64,000 nt of DNA. It comes from Myxococcales bacterium. Lineage in GTDB: Bacteria > Myxococcota_A > Polyangia > Haliangiales > Haliangiaceae. Numbering within the stretch: the stretch's first letter is position 1; every line of letters begins with the position of its first letter. The notes beneath the pieces are model-generated. The model searched no databases, was not told the origin of the DNA, and worked only from the letters and a program-made list of their open reading frames with translations. Shown piece after piece: positions 16,479-24,696 of the stretch. The position numbers were made by a program, and so were the translations under genes. The stretch lies in NCBI GenBank assembly GCA_016716835.1, contig JADJUW010000003.1:62001-126000 (forward strand). The letters run 5' to 3'.

Positions 16479-17996
16479 ATGCGATTTTGTCCTCATTGTA
16501 GCGCCGAGAACGCGTTAGACGCCGCGAGTTGCGCGGCGTGCGCGCGCGCGCTGCAGCCGTTGCCGACGCGCAGCAGCGCGTCCATGCCGGTGCCGCCTGT
16601 GCCGGCGATGACGACACCAGCCGTGCCATCATCGGCGCATTTGCCGCAGCTTGCGCAACCAATCGTGCCCCTGCCCGCGGCGGGCGAGCCACCGCGGCGG
16701 CCATCGGGGCGCGTGCCGTTGCCACCACCTCGGCAGCAAGCGCGCGACACGGCGCCTGATGCTGGGCTCGAGCAGGCATTCGCGGCGCGCAGCGATGGCG
16801 AGTCCATCGTGTCTGGCACCGAGGCAACGGTGGCGGCGCCACCGCGGCCTGCGCCCGAAGTAGCCGAGCTGTCGACCAAGGCGCTTGCCGAGGGTGCCGA
16901 TCAGCTGCGGACGCAGTGGCGCTTGCGGCGACCGACATTTCCCACGCGCGTGTTCACGCCGCCGGATGTGACGGCCATGCCGAAATGTCCACATTCCGGA
17001 CTTGTGGCACAGGCGCGCTATACGGTGGCGGTGCTACGCGCGCGGCGCGTGCGACGCAAGGCGATCGCCCAGCTCGAGCTGGGCGTGGTGCAAGAGACCA
17101 CCGCGCTTGAGCTCGTGCTCGGCGATTTAGGCCGCGCCGCGCGCGCCGCGGGCGTCTCAAACAAGGCGCTCGACGAGGAGAACAACGCGATCACGCGCGC
17201 CGAGCAGGCCCGCGAGACGCACGGCCAGAAATCGGTCGAGATCACGACCCGGCGCAATGATGAAATGGCGCGCTCGTCCGAGGTTGAGCATGAACGCTTG
17301 ACCCAGGTGAGCGATGCGGAGCGGCGCCTGGCCGCCGCCGAACGCGAATATGAGCGGCTCGACGGCGAACGGCGCAAGCTGCGCGACCACGCCAAGGAGC
17401 TTGGCAGCCGCGCCGCAGCCTACGAGAAATCGGCGACCAAACGCGAGCAGGAGGCGGCCCGCCTCGGCGCGTCGGACGCCGCGACGCAGCTTCGGCACAC
17501 GGTGGAGCAGCATCGCCGTGAGGCGGGCATCTTGCATAGCGAGCACCAAGAAATCGATCGCAAGTTGGCGGTGATCGAGACGCCGCTGGGGCAGGCACGC
17601 GACGCGGTGCGGGTCGCGCGGGCGGAGCTCGATAGCGCCAAGGCCAATCTGCGTGATGCGCGCGAAGGCCATCGCCAGCGCCTGGTTGAGCTCGATGCCG
17701 AACAGGCGCGCAACACCGCCGCTTTTTCGCAGGCCGATGGCGAGATTCAGCGGCGGCTGGTCACGCTCGGCACCTTGATGAATTTGCACCGCCTGCCGGC
17801 GCCTGATACCGAAGAATTATTTGCGCGCGTCGATCGGCTCAAGTCGATGATCTCCGCGCATGCCGGCGAGATCGAACACCTTGGCAATCAACGCGATGGC
17901 TACGACAGGCCGACATTTTATCGCGGCATTATCGCGTGGTGTGCCGCGCTGGTGGTGCTGTTTGCGCTGGTGACGCTGATTCTGGTGGTGACGTAA
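16479..17996 (+). CDS. Zinc-ribbon, coiled-coil, C-terminally anchored membrane protein
   Basis: The 505 residues begin with a treble-clef-like zinc ribbon, CPHC (4-7) and CAAC (18-21). A Pro-rich low-complexity stretch runs to about residue 110, followed by a long charged coiled coil (about 190-460) dense in Ala, Glu, Arg and heptad-like leucines (RRLAAAEREYERLDGERRKL). One membrane helix closes the protein (AWCAALVVLFALVTLILVVT). The predicted topology is cytoplasmic ribbon and coil with a C-terminal membrane anchor, reminiscent of scaffold proteins. The next gene, 34 bp downstream on the same strand, also has a zinc ribbon plus a PilZ-like segment, hinting at a shared complex. No named family is recognised. 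Confidence 0.75.
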   Translation: MRFCPHCSAENALDAASCAACARALQPLPTRSSASMPVPPVPAMTTPAVPSSAHLPQLAQPIVPLPAAGEPPRRPSGRVPLPPPRQQARDTAPDAGLEQAFAARSDGESIVSGTEATVAAPPRPAPEVAELSTKALAEGADQLRTQWRLRRPTFPTRVFTPPDVTAMPKCPHSGLVAQARYTVAVLRARRVRRKAIAQLELGVVQETTALELVLGDLGRAARAAGVSNKALDEENNAITRAEQARETHGQKSVEITTRRNDEMARSSEVEHERLTQVSDAERRLAAAEREYERLDGERRKLRDHAKELGSRAAAYEKSATKREQEAARLGASDAATQLRHTVEQHRREAGILHSEHQEIDRKLAVIETPLGQARDAVRVARAELDSAKANLRDAREGHRQRLVELDAEQARNTAAFSQADGEIQRRLVTLGTLMNLHRLPAPDTEELFARVDRLKSMISAHAGEIEHLGNQRDGYDRPTFYRGIIAWCAALVVLFALVTLILVVT

Positions 17997-18030
17997 GGGT
18001 GCGCTTGGGGCACCGTGCTAAATTGCCAGC

Positions 18031-19140
18031 GTGACACGGATTGTGGTTGGTCCCAACCAAACCCTGATGCGGCACCTGCGGTCGCCGCTGATCACCAAGT
18101 TGTGCGGCGACTTTGCCTTGACCTTGGCCGTCGTCGAGGGCGACGGGCCGAGCTGGACTGAGTTGGCCTTGGCCGTGCCCTGCGCGCTGGCCGCCATCGA
18201 GCTCCACGCCGACAACGCCGCGTTGTTCGAAGAGATCGCGCGGGTCAAGGCCACGTCACCCGCAACGCGGGTGGTGCTCGTAAGCTCGGGCCGGCTGGCA
18301 AGTGCGCAGCTGGCTCAGATTGCCGCCAGCGGTTGCGACGAGGTGTTGGTAGCCCCAATCACCACCGACGAGCTCTACGATGTGCTTTGCGTGCATTTGC
18401 GCCTGCCGCGCCACGGCACGCGAGCGGCACGCGTGGCCATCGTCAGGGCCGGGGTCGAGCTCGGCGAGGCGACCAACATCTCGACCGATGGCGTACGGTT
18501 CCTAACCCGCGATAACATTAGCGAGGGGACAAAGCTCGAGGTCGTGATCTCCCAGCCTGGCGAGGCGGACGTCGCGATCGCCGCGACCGTCATTTGGACG
18601 CAGCCGCGCGACGGCCAACACATCGCCGGCGCCGGCTTTGCCTTCCTCGATGAGCGCACCACCGAGCTGCTCGCCCGGCTGACACAATGGGAGATTATTG
18701 ACGAGACCAATCGCACGCGCGTCGTGATGAAGGGTCACATCACCGAGGCGACGTCATTTGCGTCGCTGCTCGACATTGTGGTCGGCCGCGTCGATTTTGA
18801 CATGTCGCAGGTGCGCTATATCAACTCGCTTGGCGTCGCGCGTTGGTGTGAATTCCTCGAGGCCGCGCCCTTGCAAGGTTACGAGTTTCACACCTGCAGC
18901 GTGCCGTTTATGCTGCAGGCCTCGCGCGTGACGGGCATGCTCGGCACCGGCACCATTTCGTCCCTGTTTGCGCCGTACCTTTGCGCGGCCTGTGGCCATG
19001 GGGAGGAGCGGCTTTTGCATTCGGCCGCGTTGCTCGCCGCGGGTGGCAGTGCGCCCGTCTTTCGCTGCGAGGCGTGCGGCGGCGAGCTCATGATGGACGA
19101 GCTGCCCGAGCGCTATTTTTCGTTCTTAAAAAAGAGTTAG
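18031..19140 (+). CDS. Receiver-like/PilZ/STAS-like protein with C-terminal zinc ribbon
   Basis: The GTG start gives 369 residues. Residues 1-125 have a CheY-like alternation (VALVSSGRLASAQL ... SGCDEVLVAPITTDELYDVL) but I do not see the usual phosphoacceptor triplet. Residues 130-230 look like a PilZ domain: the ATNISTDGVRF segment fits the D/NxSxxG motif, although the upstream RxxxR c-di-GMP motif is not clear. Residues 240-320 resemble a STAS or anti-sigma antagonist fold (GHITEATSFASLLDIVVGRV ... YINSLGVARWCEFLE). The end has two CxxC pairs (CAACGHG, CEACGGE) of a zinc ribbon. A role in surface or motility signalling is plausible. GTG has no strong SD. Confidence 0.75.
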   Translation: MTRIVVGPNQTLMRHLRSPLITKLCGDFALTLAVVEGDGPSWTELALAVPCALAAIELHADNAALFEEIARVKATSPATRVVLVSSGRLASAQLAQIAASGCDEVLVAPITTDELYDVLCVHLRLPRHGTRAARVAIVRAGVELGEATNISTDGVRFLTRDNISEGTKLEVVISQPGEADVAIAATVIWTQPRDGQHIAGAGFAFLDERTTELLARLTQWEIIDETNRTRVVMKGHITEATSFASLLDIVVGRVDFDMSQVRYINSLGVARWCEFLEAAPLQGYEFHTCSVPFMLQASRVTGMLGTGTISSLFAPYLCAACGHGEERLLHSAALLAAGGSAPVFRCEACGGELMMDELPERYFSFLKKS

Positions 19141-19166
19141 TCGGCGCGGCAATGCCGGCGCGTAAT

Positions 19167-20012
19167 TCAAAAATAGAGGTGAAACATCAGGCGCACGGCG
19201 GGATCCCAAATAATGCCATACGTCGACTCGGTGACCTTGATCTCGAGGCCATTGCCTTGCTCGGTTGTGGTCTTGTCGGTGGCTAGCAACAAATTGCTCG
19301 CCTGCATGCTAAGCGAGACGTGCTTACGTGCCCAGTACTGCACCTCGACGCCGTAGCCAAGCCCAATGCCCGACATTGTGGTCGAGTTGCCGTCGCCATC
19401 CGGATTGACCTTGTTGGTGTGTAGTTGCGCGAGGCCAACCGCGTGGAGGTCGGTCTTGGGGCGTCTCATGACCGGCACGAGCAGCTGTGCGCCGAGCGCG
19501 AATTCGGATTGGCGATCGGTGGACTTGTCGTTGCCATCGTCGATTTTATCGCTGTCGGCCGCGGCGCGCAGCATGGCCTCGAACTGCACGCCGGAGGCGA
19601 ACCTGGCGCGAACGCTGGTGGTATTGAGCACCGTGAGGTCGGTTTGCGTGTTTCCCATCGGCGCCAGGGCCCAGCCGACGCCAATACCGATGGAGAAGCC
19701 CGCCGGACGCGTGTGGCGGAGTATGTCAATTTCGGATGGCGCCTCGTCGCCGTTCGTCTCGATGACCGTCACGCGGCGCATGCGCTTGCCGTGGTGCCGT
19801 CCACGGTGTTCGCCAGCGTGGAGACCGCGGCCGTGCTTGTCGCCGTCATCGTCGCCGTCATCGTTGTCAGCATCATCGCCGTCGTGTGTTTCGACAACTT
19901 CTTCATTCACCACCACAGGTGCGGGCGGAGCAGGTGGAGCCGGAGGCGGCGTGGGCTGCGCAAACGCGAGGGCTGGGACAAATAGTAGGAGGCAACTTGC
20001 GAACTTGTGCAT
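19167..20012 (-). CDS. Outer-membrane beta-barrel-like protein with acidic/His-rich linker
   Basis: Signal peptide MHKFASCLLLFVPALAFA is followed by a Pro-rich segment, then a strikingly repetitive acidic stretch (DGDDADNDDGDDDGDKHGRG) and a His/Arg-rich stretch (HAGEHRGRHHGKRMRR). From about residue 100 the sequence alternates hydrophobic and polar residues as in a transmembrane beta-barrel (SIGIGVGWALAP ... ATGAQLLVPV-like strands) and ends with aromatic Phe (MFHLYF), the classical C-terminal outer-membrane signal. The acidic and His runs could bind divalent cations. Convergent with the gene at 18031. No family name. Confidence 0.72.
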   Translation of the reverse strand: MHKFASCLLLFVPALAFAQPTPPPAPPAPPAPVVVNEEVVETHDGDDADNDDGDDDGDKHGRGLHAGEHRGRHHGKRMRRVTVIETNGDEAPSEIDILRHTRPAGFSIGIGVGWALAPMGNTQTDLTVLNTTSVRARFASGVQFEAMLRAAADSDKIDDGNDKSTDRQSEFALGAQLLVPVMRRPKTDLHAVGLAQLHTNKVNPDGDGNSTTMSGIGLGYGVEVQYWARKHVSLSMQASNLLLATDKTTTEQGNGLEIKVTESTYGIIWDPAVRLMFHLYF

Positions 20013-20041
20013 CGTGAGCAGGGACGTAGCATAACGCCGGC

Positions 20042-20428
20042 TCAGGGTGCAGCGCCGCGGCCGTATCTATCTGTGATTCGCACCACATCGTCGAGCTCTG
20101 GCGTGGAAACCTCGGCGAGCTCGGCGTCGGTCAGCGCGGTCAGGCGGTGGCGCAGGCCCGCGGGCACGTGGAGAATTTGGTGCCGCGTAAACTGCTCAAT
20201 GCTCGGCGGCTCGCTTTCGGCGAAGAATTCGATCGATACCTCACCGGAAAGCACCATCAACGTCTCCTCTTTGCGTTGATGATACTGCAGCGAAAGTGCA
20301 TGGCCGGCGTGAATAACTAGAATCTTGCCGACGTAGCGCTCGGTGTGAGCCCACAACAATTCGTAGCCCCAGGGCTTGTCGATGCGCACCGGCTCGGTGC
20401 GACCAGACGGTGTTGTGGCGGCGGTCAT
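20042..20428 (-). CDS. Cupin protein, mannose-6-phosphate isomerase type II-like
   Basis: The 128 residues contain the signature KPWGYELLW of the C-terminal phosphomannose isomerase domain and the two cupin motifs: YHQRKEETLMVLSGE (metal-binding His and Glu of motif 1) and ILHVPAGLRHRL (motif 2). This is about the size of stand-alone cupins near polysaccharide genes. It likely binds a metal and a nucleotide-free sugar phosphate or related ligand, but activity is not certain. Stop codon lies 30 bp from the beta-barrel gene downstream, so the two genes may share a transcript. Confidence 0.8.
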   Translation of the reverse strand: MTAATTPSGRTEPVRIDKPWGYELLWAHTERYVGKILVIHAGHALSLQYHQRKEETLMVLSGEVSIEFFAESEPPSIEQFTRHQILHVPAGLRHRLTALTDAELAEVSTPELDDVVRITDRYGRGAAP

Positions 20429-20464
20429 CGCGCCAGCCTAGCATGGCAGACGCGTCCATCGACG

Positions 20465-21049
20465 CTACGGATCAAAGCAGGATATGCTGCCACTGGCGGC
20501 GTGGCATTGCCCATGCGGACCTTGCGCGCAGCGAACTTGGCCGTACTGGGCGACGCAGCCATAGCCGCACGCGATCTGACCATATTGCGCAATGCATTGT
20601 GCGCCTGGGGTCGTCGCGCACTGCACCCTGCCGTATTGCGCGACGCAGCCATAGCCGCACGCGGTTTGGCCGTAGTTCGACAAGCAGGTCGGGGCGTCGT
20701 GAACACCTGCCGGTTCGTGATCACGTCCACGCCGCTCGCGACCTCCGTGCTCCGAACGTCGCCGCGACGCTTTGGCTGGCGCGGGGTCCCAGCACGTAAC
20801 GCTGCCATATGCCGCGGTGCAGGTACCAGTCGGCGTCTGCGCGCATTTCAATTGGCCGTAGCCCGCCGTGCAATCGTAGCCGCACGCCGTCTGTCCATAG
20901 GCCGCATAGCACCCCGCAGGACGCCTGCCTTGCCGGTCGGCCGCCGCCTCGGCTGGCAGCAGCGCCGCGAGCATCAGGAAAAGGCCAACCCCCTCCGTCC
21001 ACCGCCGCATGTTTTTTAGAAAGCCAAGATGTCGTTGGTCATTCGTCAT
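20465..21049 (-). CDS. Secreted Cys-rich repeat protein (YGQxxCGYxC repeats)
   Basis: The 194-residue product has an N-terminal hydrophobic export signal (VGLFLMLAALLPAEAAA). Two arrays follow, each made of a unit of the form CxAxYGQTACGYxC, AxYGQxxCAxTP, xxCxAxYGxxxC. The first array ends TAAYGSVTCWDP; the second, after an Arg-rich linker (RRRSEHGGRERRGRD), has one additional unit and ends ASGSISCFDP. The spacing of Cys suggests stacked disulfide-linked turns. Which Met is the start is unclear (21049 or 21010). Such repeats probably form a small extracellular or envelope protein; no function known to me. Confidence 0.72.
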   Translation of the reverse strand: MTNDQRHLGFLKNMRRWTEGVGLFLMLAALLPAEAAADRQGRRPAGCYAAYGQTACGYDCTAGYGQLKCAQTPTGTCTAAYGSVTCWDPAPAKASRRRSEHGGRERRGRDHEPAGVHDAPTCLSNYGQTACGYGCVAQYGRVQCATTPGAQCIAQYGQIACGYGCVAQYGQVRCAQGPHGQCHAASGSISCFDP

Positions 21050-21130
21050 GTTGTCATCTGAACGCCCAACACGCCAAAATATTCACGATGCTCGCCATTT
21101 TTCTGCGCAGTGCGGCGCGAAGCGCGGGGG

Positions 21131-22942
21131 CTAAAATGCCGCGTCGCTGATGGTGAGCGGTGAGCGGTCTTCTTTGGCGATGAGCGCGGCCTTGCCGGCC
21201 ACCGTCGGCAGCACGTTGTGCGCAAAGTACAGCGCGGCGGCGCGCTTGCCTTCGTAGAACGCGCGGTCGGGCGCGTCGGCGGCGAGCGAGGCCACGGCGG
21301 CCTCGGCGATCACGGCCTGGTCGAGCAGGAGCCAGCCAACCGTCAGCTCCGACATCATTTCTAGGAAGCGATTAGCCGACAGCGGCACCATCTCCATCTT
21401 GCCGCCGGTCGACCAGCCGAGAAAGCGCATCGCCGAGCTGGTGACGGCCTCGAGCGCCTTGGCCAATTCCGCGATGCCATCGCCGAGCGTCGCATGGCCC
21501 TTGTTGGCGGCAATAAACGCGCCGACATCTTTGGCGAACGACTGGAAGTTGGCGCCACCCTTTTGCCCCAGCTTGCGGCCGACGAGGTCGAGCGCTTGGA
21601 TATGGTTGGTGCCCTCGTAGATCGAAAAAATCTTGGCATCGCGCGCATACTGTTCGACCGGCCAGTCTTTAAGGTAGCCGGCGCCGCCATAGGTTTGGAT
21701 CGCGGTGGCGCAGACCTGGAACGCCTGATCTGAGCCATAGGCCTTCACCAGTGGCACGAGCAAATCGACCTGGCCTTGGTGATAGTCGCGTCCCGCGTCG
21801 TCGGTGGCGGCGGCCTTGCGATCGACGTGCATGGTGAGCTTGATCGCTAACGCTCGCACGCCCTCGACGCGCGCCTTCATGTCGAGCAGCATGCGGCGAA
21901 CGTCGGGATGCTCGATGATGGCGGCGCGGGGCGCGTTGGCGTCTTTGAAGTGCGCCATATTCGAGCCCTGCTTGCGATCCTTGGCGTATTCGAGCGCGTT
22001 GAGGTAGGCCGAGCTCATGACGGCGAGGCCTTGGATGCCGACCCCAATGCGGGCGAAGTTCATCATGTGGAACATTTGGCTCATGCCCTTTTGTTCCGTG
22101 GTGCCGACGAGCTCACCGAGGCAATTGTCGCTCTCGCCAAAGGAGAGGCTGGCGGTCGATGACGCCTTGATGCCCATCTTGTGCTCGATGCCGGTACAGA
22201 TCACGTCGTTGCTGCTTCCGTCGGCGCGCAGCTTGGGCACGATGAAGAGCGAAAGGCCCTTGGTGCCGGCCGGTGCCTCGGGGGTGCGCGCGAGCACGAG
22301 GTGCACGATGTTGCCAGAAAGGTCTTGATCGCCGCCCGAGATAAAGATCTTGTTGCCCTTGATCTTATAGCTGCCGTCGGGCTGCTTGATCGCGGTCGTC
22401 GTCGCGGCGCCGACGTCGGAGCCGGCCTGGGGCTCGGTCAGGCACATGGTGCCCGCATATTCGCCGGCGTGCATCTTGGCTGCCCAGCGCTGTTGTTGAT
22501 CGGGCGTGCCAAACTCGGCGATGGTATCGGCGGCGCCGGTGGTGAGCGCGGGATACATGTTGAACGAGGTGTTGGCGCCGCACATCATTTCCTCGACGGC
22601 CATCGACAAGGTAAGGGGGCCCGCTTGGCCACCAAATTGTTCTTCAACCGCGATGCTGCGCCAGCCGACCTCGTAAAGCGATTTCCACGCCGCGGTGAAG
22701 CCGTTTGGCGTCGTCACCTTGCCGTTTTCATATTTACAACCGATCTTGTCGGCGGCGCCGTTGAGCGGCCCGAGCACCTTGCAACACCACGCGTAAGCTT
22801 CATCGAGCACGCTGGTGACTTCGTCCTTGCCCCAATTGGCATACGGCGCCTTGCTGAGGAGTTCGCCGAGCTTAAATTGTTCAAAGAGCACGAAGCGGAA
22901 TTCGCGAAGGCTTGCCTTATAAAAGTTGACGTTTTGCGACAT
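21131..22942 (-). CDS. Acyl-CoA dehydrogenase (FadE/DmdC type with C-terminal extension)
   Basis: The 603-residue flavoprotein has all parts of the long acyl-CoA dehydrogenase group: an N-terminal extension (YKASLREFRFVLFEQFKLGE), N domain with SMAVEEMMCGAN, FAD-binding MCLTEPQAGSDVG, middle barrel (YKIKGNKIFISGGDQD), and the C-terminal helical domain with the catalytic-type Glu in IYEGTNHIQALDL. The C-terminal 130 residues form the extra helical domain of FadE/DmdC-like members. It oxidises an acyl-CoA to the enoyl-CoA with FAD. AGGA precedes the ATG. An operator of the FadR type lies 47 bp upstream, arguing for repression in the absence of long-chain acyl-CoA. Confidence 0.93.
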   Translation of the reverse strand: MSQNVNFYKASLREFRFVLFEQFKLGELLSKAPYANWGKDEVTSVLDEAYAWCCKVLGPLNGAADKIGCKYENGKVTTPNGFTAAWKSLYEVGWRSIAVEEQFGGQAGPLTLSMAVEEMMCGANTSFNMYPALTTGAADTIAEFGTPDQQQRWAAKMHAGEYAGTMCLTEPQAGSDVGAATTTAIKQPDGSYKIKGNKIFISGGDQDLSGNIVHLVLARTPEAPAGTKGLSLFIVPKLRADGSSNDVICTGIEHKMGIKASSTASLSFGESDNCLGELVGTTEQKGMSQMFHMMNFARIGVGIQGLAVMSSAYLNALEYAKDRKQGSNMAHFKDANAPRAAIIEHPDVRRMLLDMKARVEGVRALAIKLTMHVDRKAAATDDAGRDYHQGQVDLLVPLVKAYGSDQAFQVCATAIQTYGGAGYLKDWPVEQYARDAKIFSIYEGTNHIQALDLVGRKLGQKGGANFQSFAKDVGAFIAANKGHATLGDGIAELAKALEAVTSSAMRFLGWSTGGKMEMVPLSANRFLEMMSELTVGWLLLDQAVIAEAAVASLAADAPDRAFYEGKRAAALYFAHNVLPTVAGKAALIAKEDRSPLTISDAAF

Positions 22943-22988
22943 GGGTCCTCGATGGTTCGCTGCGGCAATCTGGCGTTAAAATGAACGT

Positions 22989-23006
22989 TGAATGAATACT
23001 CATTCA
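22989..23006. promoter_or_regulatory. FadR-box-like palindromic operator
   Basis: TGAATGAATACTCATTCA is a near-perfect palindrome 47 bp upstream of the acyl-CoA dehydrogenase start. As I recall it, the Bacillus subtilis FadR (TetR family) box is TGAATGAMTANTCATTCA, and this site fits it at every defined position. TetR-type regulators that release DNA on binding acyl-CoA use such sites at fatty-acid degradation genes. No tetR gene lies nearby, so the regulator would be encoded elsewhere. The other neighbour, the WxxGxW repeat gene at 23113, starts 107 bp away and might share the control. Confidence 0.7.
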
Positions 23007-23112
23007 TTTTATGATGCCACTTATGCAATGCGTCAAGCAATTCAATGAACAAAGCCTCGGACTTCACCGTCTGACAGGCAGTAAGCTCAAGTCCGTTATC
23101 AGGAGGAAGATT

Positions 23113-24549
23113 GTGATTACGCATATTTCCAGGTTCACAGCACGCTTTTTAGCCACCGCTTTGCTCGTCGGTTCGACCGTGGTTGGCCACGTCTCGGCGC
23201 AACCAGGAGGCCGGCGCTCGCCGCCACCTCCACCGCCCGGAGGGAGCCCGTCGCCGCAGTCGTCGCAGGTTCCGCCGGCGCCAACTTTGGTAGCTCCGCC
23301 ACAGGCGGCAACGTATCCAACCACCGCGCCGCCGGCACCGCAGGCGGAACGAGTTCGCGGCGCCAAGCGCAAGGGGCACATTTGGGTCCCAGGCAATTGG
23401 TCGTGGCAAAACGGTCGGTGGACCTGGACCGCCGGTCGATGGGAGCGCGTCGTTCCAGATCAACGATTCGTCGAAGGACGTTGGGAAAACCAAAACGGCC
23501 AATGGGTGTGGATCCCGGGCCGTTGGCAGCAAGTGCTGCGCGAGCCAAACGTTGCGCCGCCTCCGCCAAAAGACCCAACGCCGGCGCAAGTACTCGCGGG
23601 CAAAGTGTGGTTTTCGGGTCGCTGGGAATGGAAAAATGGCGAGTGGTCGTGGAACCCCGGTCGGTGGCAAGATGTCAAACGCGGCTACCGGTGGGTCGAC
23701 GGTCGCTGGGAGCAACGCGGCGCCTCGTGGGCGTGGGTCGATGGCCGTTGGGAAGAATTGCCCAAGGAACCAAACATAGCGCCGCCTGCGCCGCGTGATC
23801 CCGCGCCAACCGAGCTGCGTCGTGGCAACAAGGTGTGGGTCGCCGGTAAATGGGAATGGAAATATGGCCAGTGGGAATGGACGCCAGGCCGCTGGGAGCG
23901 CGAACGCCGCGGTTCCGTTTGGACAGAAGGCCGTTGGGAGCAACGCGGCAACACGTGGACGTGGGTGCCGGGCACCTGGACCGCCTTGCCCGCCGAGCCC
24001 AATGTAGCACCCCCGCCGCCGCGCGATACGCGCCCAGCGCGCGGTGCTCGCGGCCAGGTTTGGGTCGCCGGTAAATGGGAATGGAAGTTTGGCGAATGGA
24101 AATGGACGCCTGGTCGCTGGCAGCGCGAGCAACGCGGCAAGCAATGGCGTGATGGCCGTTGGGAAAACCAAAATGGCCGTTGGGTATGGGTTCCTGGTGC
24201 GTGGGAAGCCGCCGCTCCGGCGCCAACGCCGACGCTGGTGCCGCCGCCGCAACCGGCGACGCATCAGCAGCCGCATCATCAACAACCGCCGCAACCGCAG
24301 CCTGCGCCACAACCACAACCTCCAGTTGTCAGCGGTCCAACCGCGCCGCCACCAGCGCCCGTGGCCGAAAGACCAGGCACCGCGCGACCGGGCTATTTTT
24401 GGCAACCAGGGCGCTACGTTTGGCAAGACGGCCAATATTCGTGGCGCGCTGGCAGCTGGCAGAAATCGCAAGCTAGCAAGACATGGACGCCTGGCCGCTG
24501 GGAGCTGCGCGGCAGCGTCTACGTGTGGATCGACGGCAGCTGGAACTAG
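23113..24549 (+). CDS. WxxGxW (YXWGXW-type) repeat secreted protein
   Basis: A clear SD (AGGAGGA) precedes the GTG at 23113; the open frame reaches 23011 without any. The 478 residues have a signal peptide (FLATALLVGSTVVGHVSA), a Pro/Ala-rich region and about ten Trp/Gly repeats of the form xVWxxGxWxWxxGxWxWxPGRWxxx. Pairs of repeats form longer periods joined by linkers (REPNVAPPPPKDPTP, KEPNIAPPAPRDPAP, AEPNVAPPPPRDTRP). A final Gln/Pro-rich stretch leads to the last two repeats. Such proteins are exported and probably bind carbohydrate or the envelope through stacked Trp residues. The high Trp/Gly content also creates a long false frame on the other strand. It is convergent with the epimerase gene. 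Confidence 0.8.
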   Translation: MITHISRFTARFLATALLVGSTVVGHVSAQPGGRRSPPPPPPGGSPSPQSSQVPPAPTLVAPPQAATYPTTAPPAPQAERVRGAKRKGHIWVPGNWSWQNGRWTWTAGRWERVVPDQRFVEGRWENQNGQWVWIPGRWQQVLREPNVAPPPPKDPTPAQVLAGKVWFSGRWEWKNGEWSWNPGRWQDVKRGYRWVDGRWEQRGASWAWVDGRWEELPKEPNIAPPAPRDPAPTELRRGNKVWVAGKWEWKYGQWEWTPGRWERERRGSVWTEGRWEQRGNTWTWVPGTWTALPAEPNVAPPPPRDTRPARGARGQVWVAGKWEWKFGEWKWTPGRWQREQRGKQWRDGRWENQNGRWVWVPGAWEAAAPAPTPTLVPPPQPATHQQPHHQQPPQPQPAPQPQPPVVSGPTAPPPAPVAERPGTARPGYFWQPGRYVWQDGQYSWRAGSWQKSQASKTWTPGRWELRGSVYVWIDGSWN

Positions 24550-24551
24550 AC

Positions 24552-24674
24552 CCGGAACGCACCGTATGGGAAATTTTGCGCGTACGGCTTCGCTCGGTCG
24601 GTCACATACCAAGCGTATGCTCCCTCTCTCGCTGCAGGCGTGCGCGCAAACTTCCTCCATACGGATGCATTCCG
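24552..24674. repeat. Long imperfect inverted repeat in a convergent intergenic space
   Basis: Bases 24552-24582 and 24643-24674 are inverted copies with few mismatches. The shared core is CCGTATGG next to a GGAA/TTTGCGCG segment, and the pairing continues outward through CGGAACGCA/TGCATTCCG. The 60-bp loop contains a second GC-rich hairpin region. The two flanking genes converge on it, so it could be a bidirectional terminator or a small palindromic repeat element. There is no flanking target duplication visible. Confidence 0.6.
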
Positions 24675-24696
24675 TATAGAAATATTGTTCGGACTA

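Noticed and set aside
17157..17789. Minus-strand frame over the coiled-coil gene
   Set aside because: Antisense to a heptad-rich coil; its Leu/Arg-rich translation is a by-product of Glu/Ala/Arg codons.
23149..24660. A 503-codon open frame antisense to the WxxGxW repeat gene
   Set aside because: It is a side effect of the Trp/Gly codon pattern on the other strand (Arg/Leu/Pro-rich, no SD, covers the whole repeat gene). The plus-strand gene has a signal peptide and SD.
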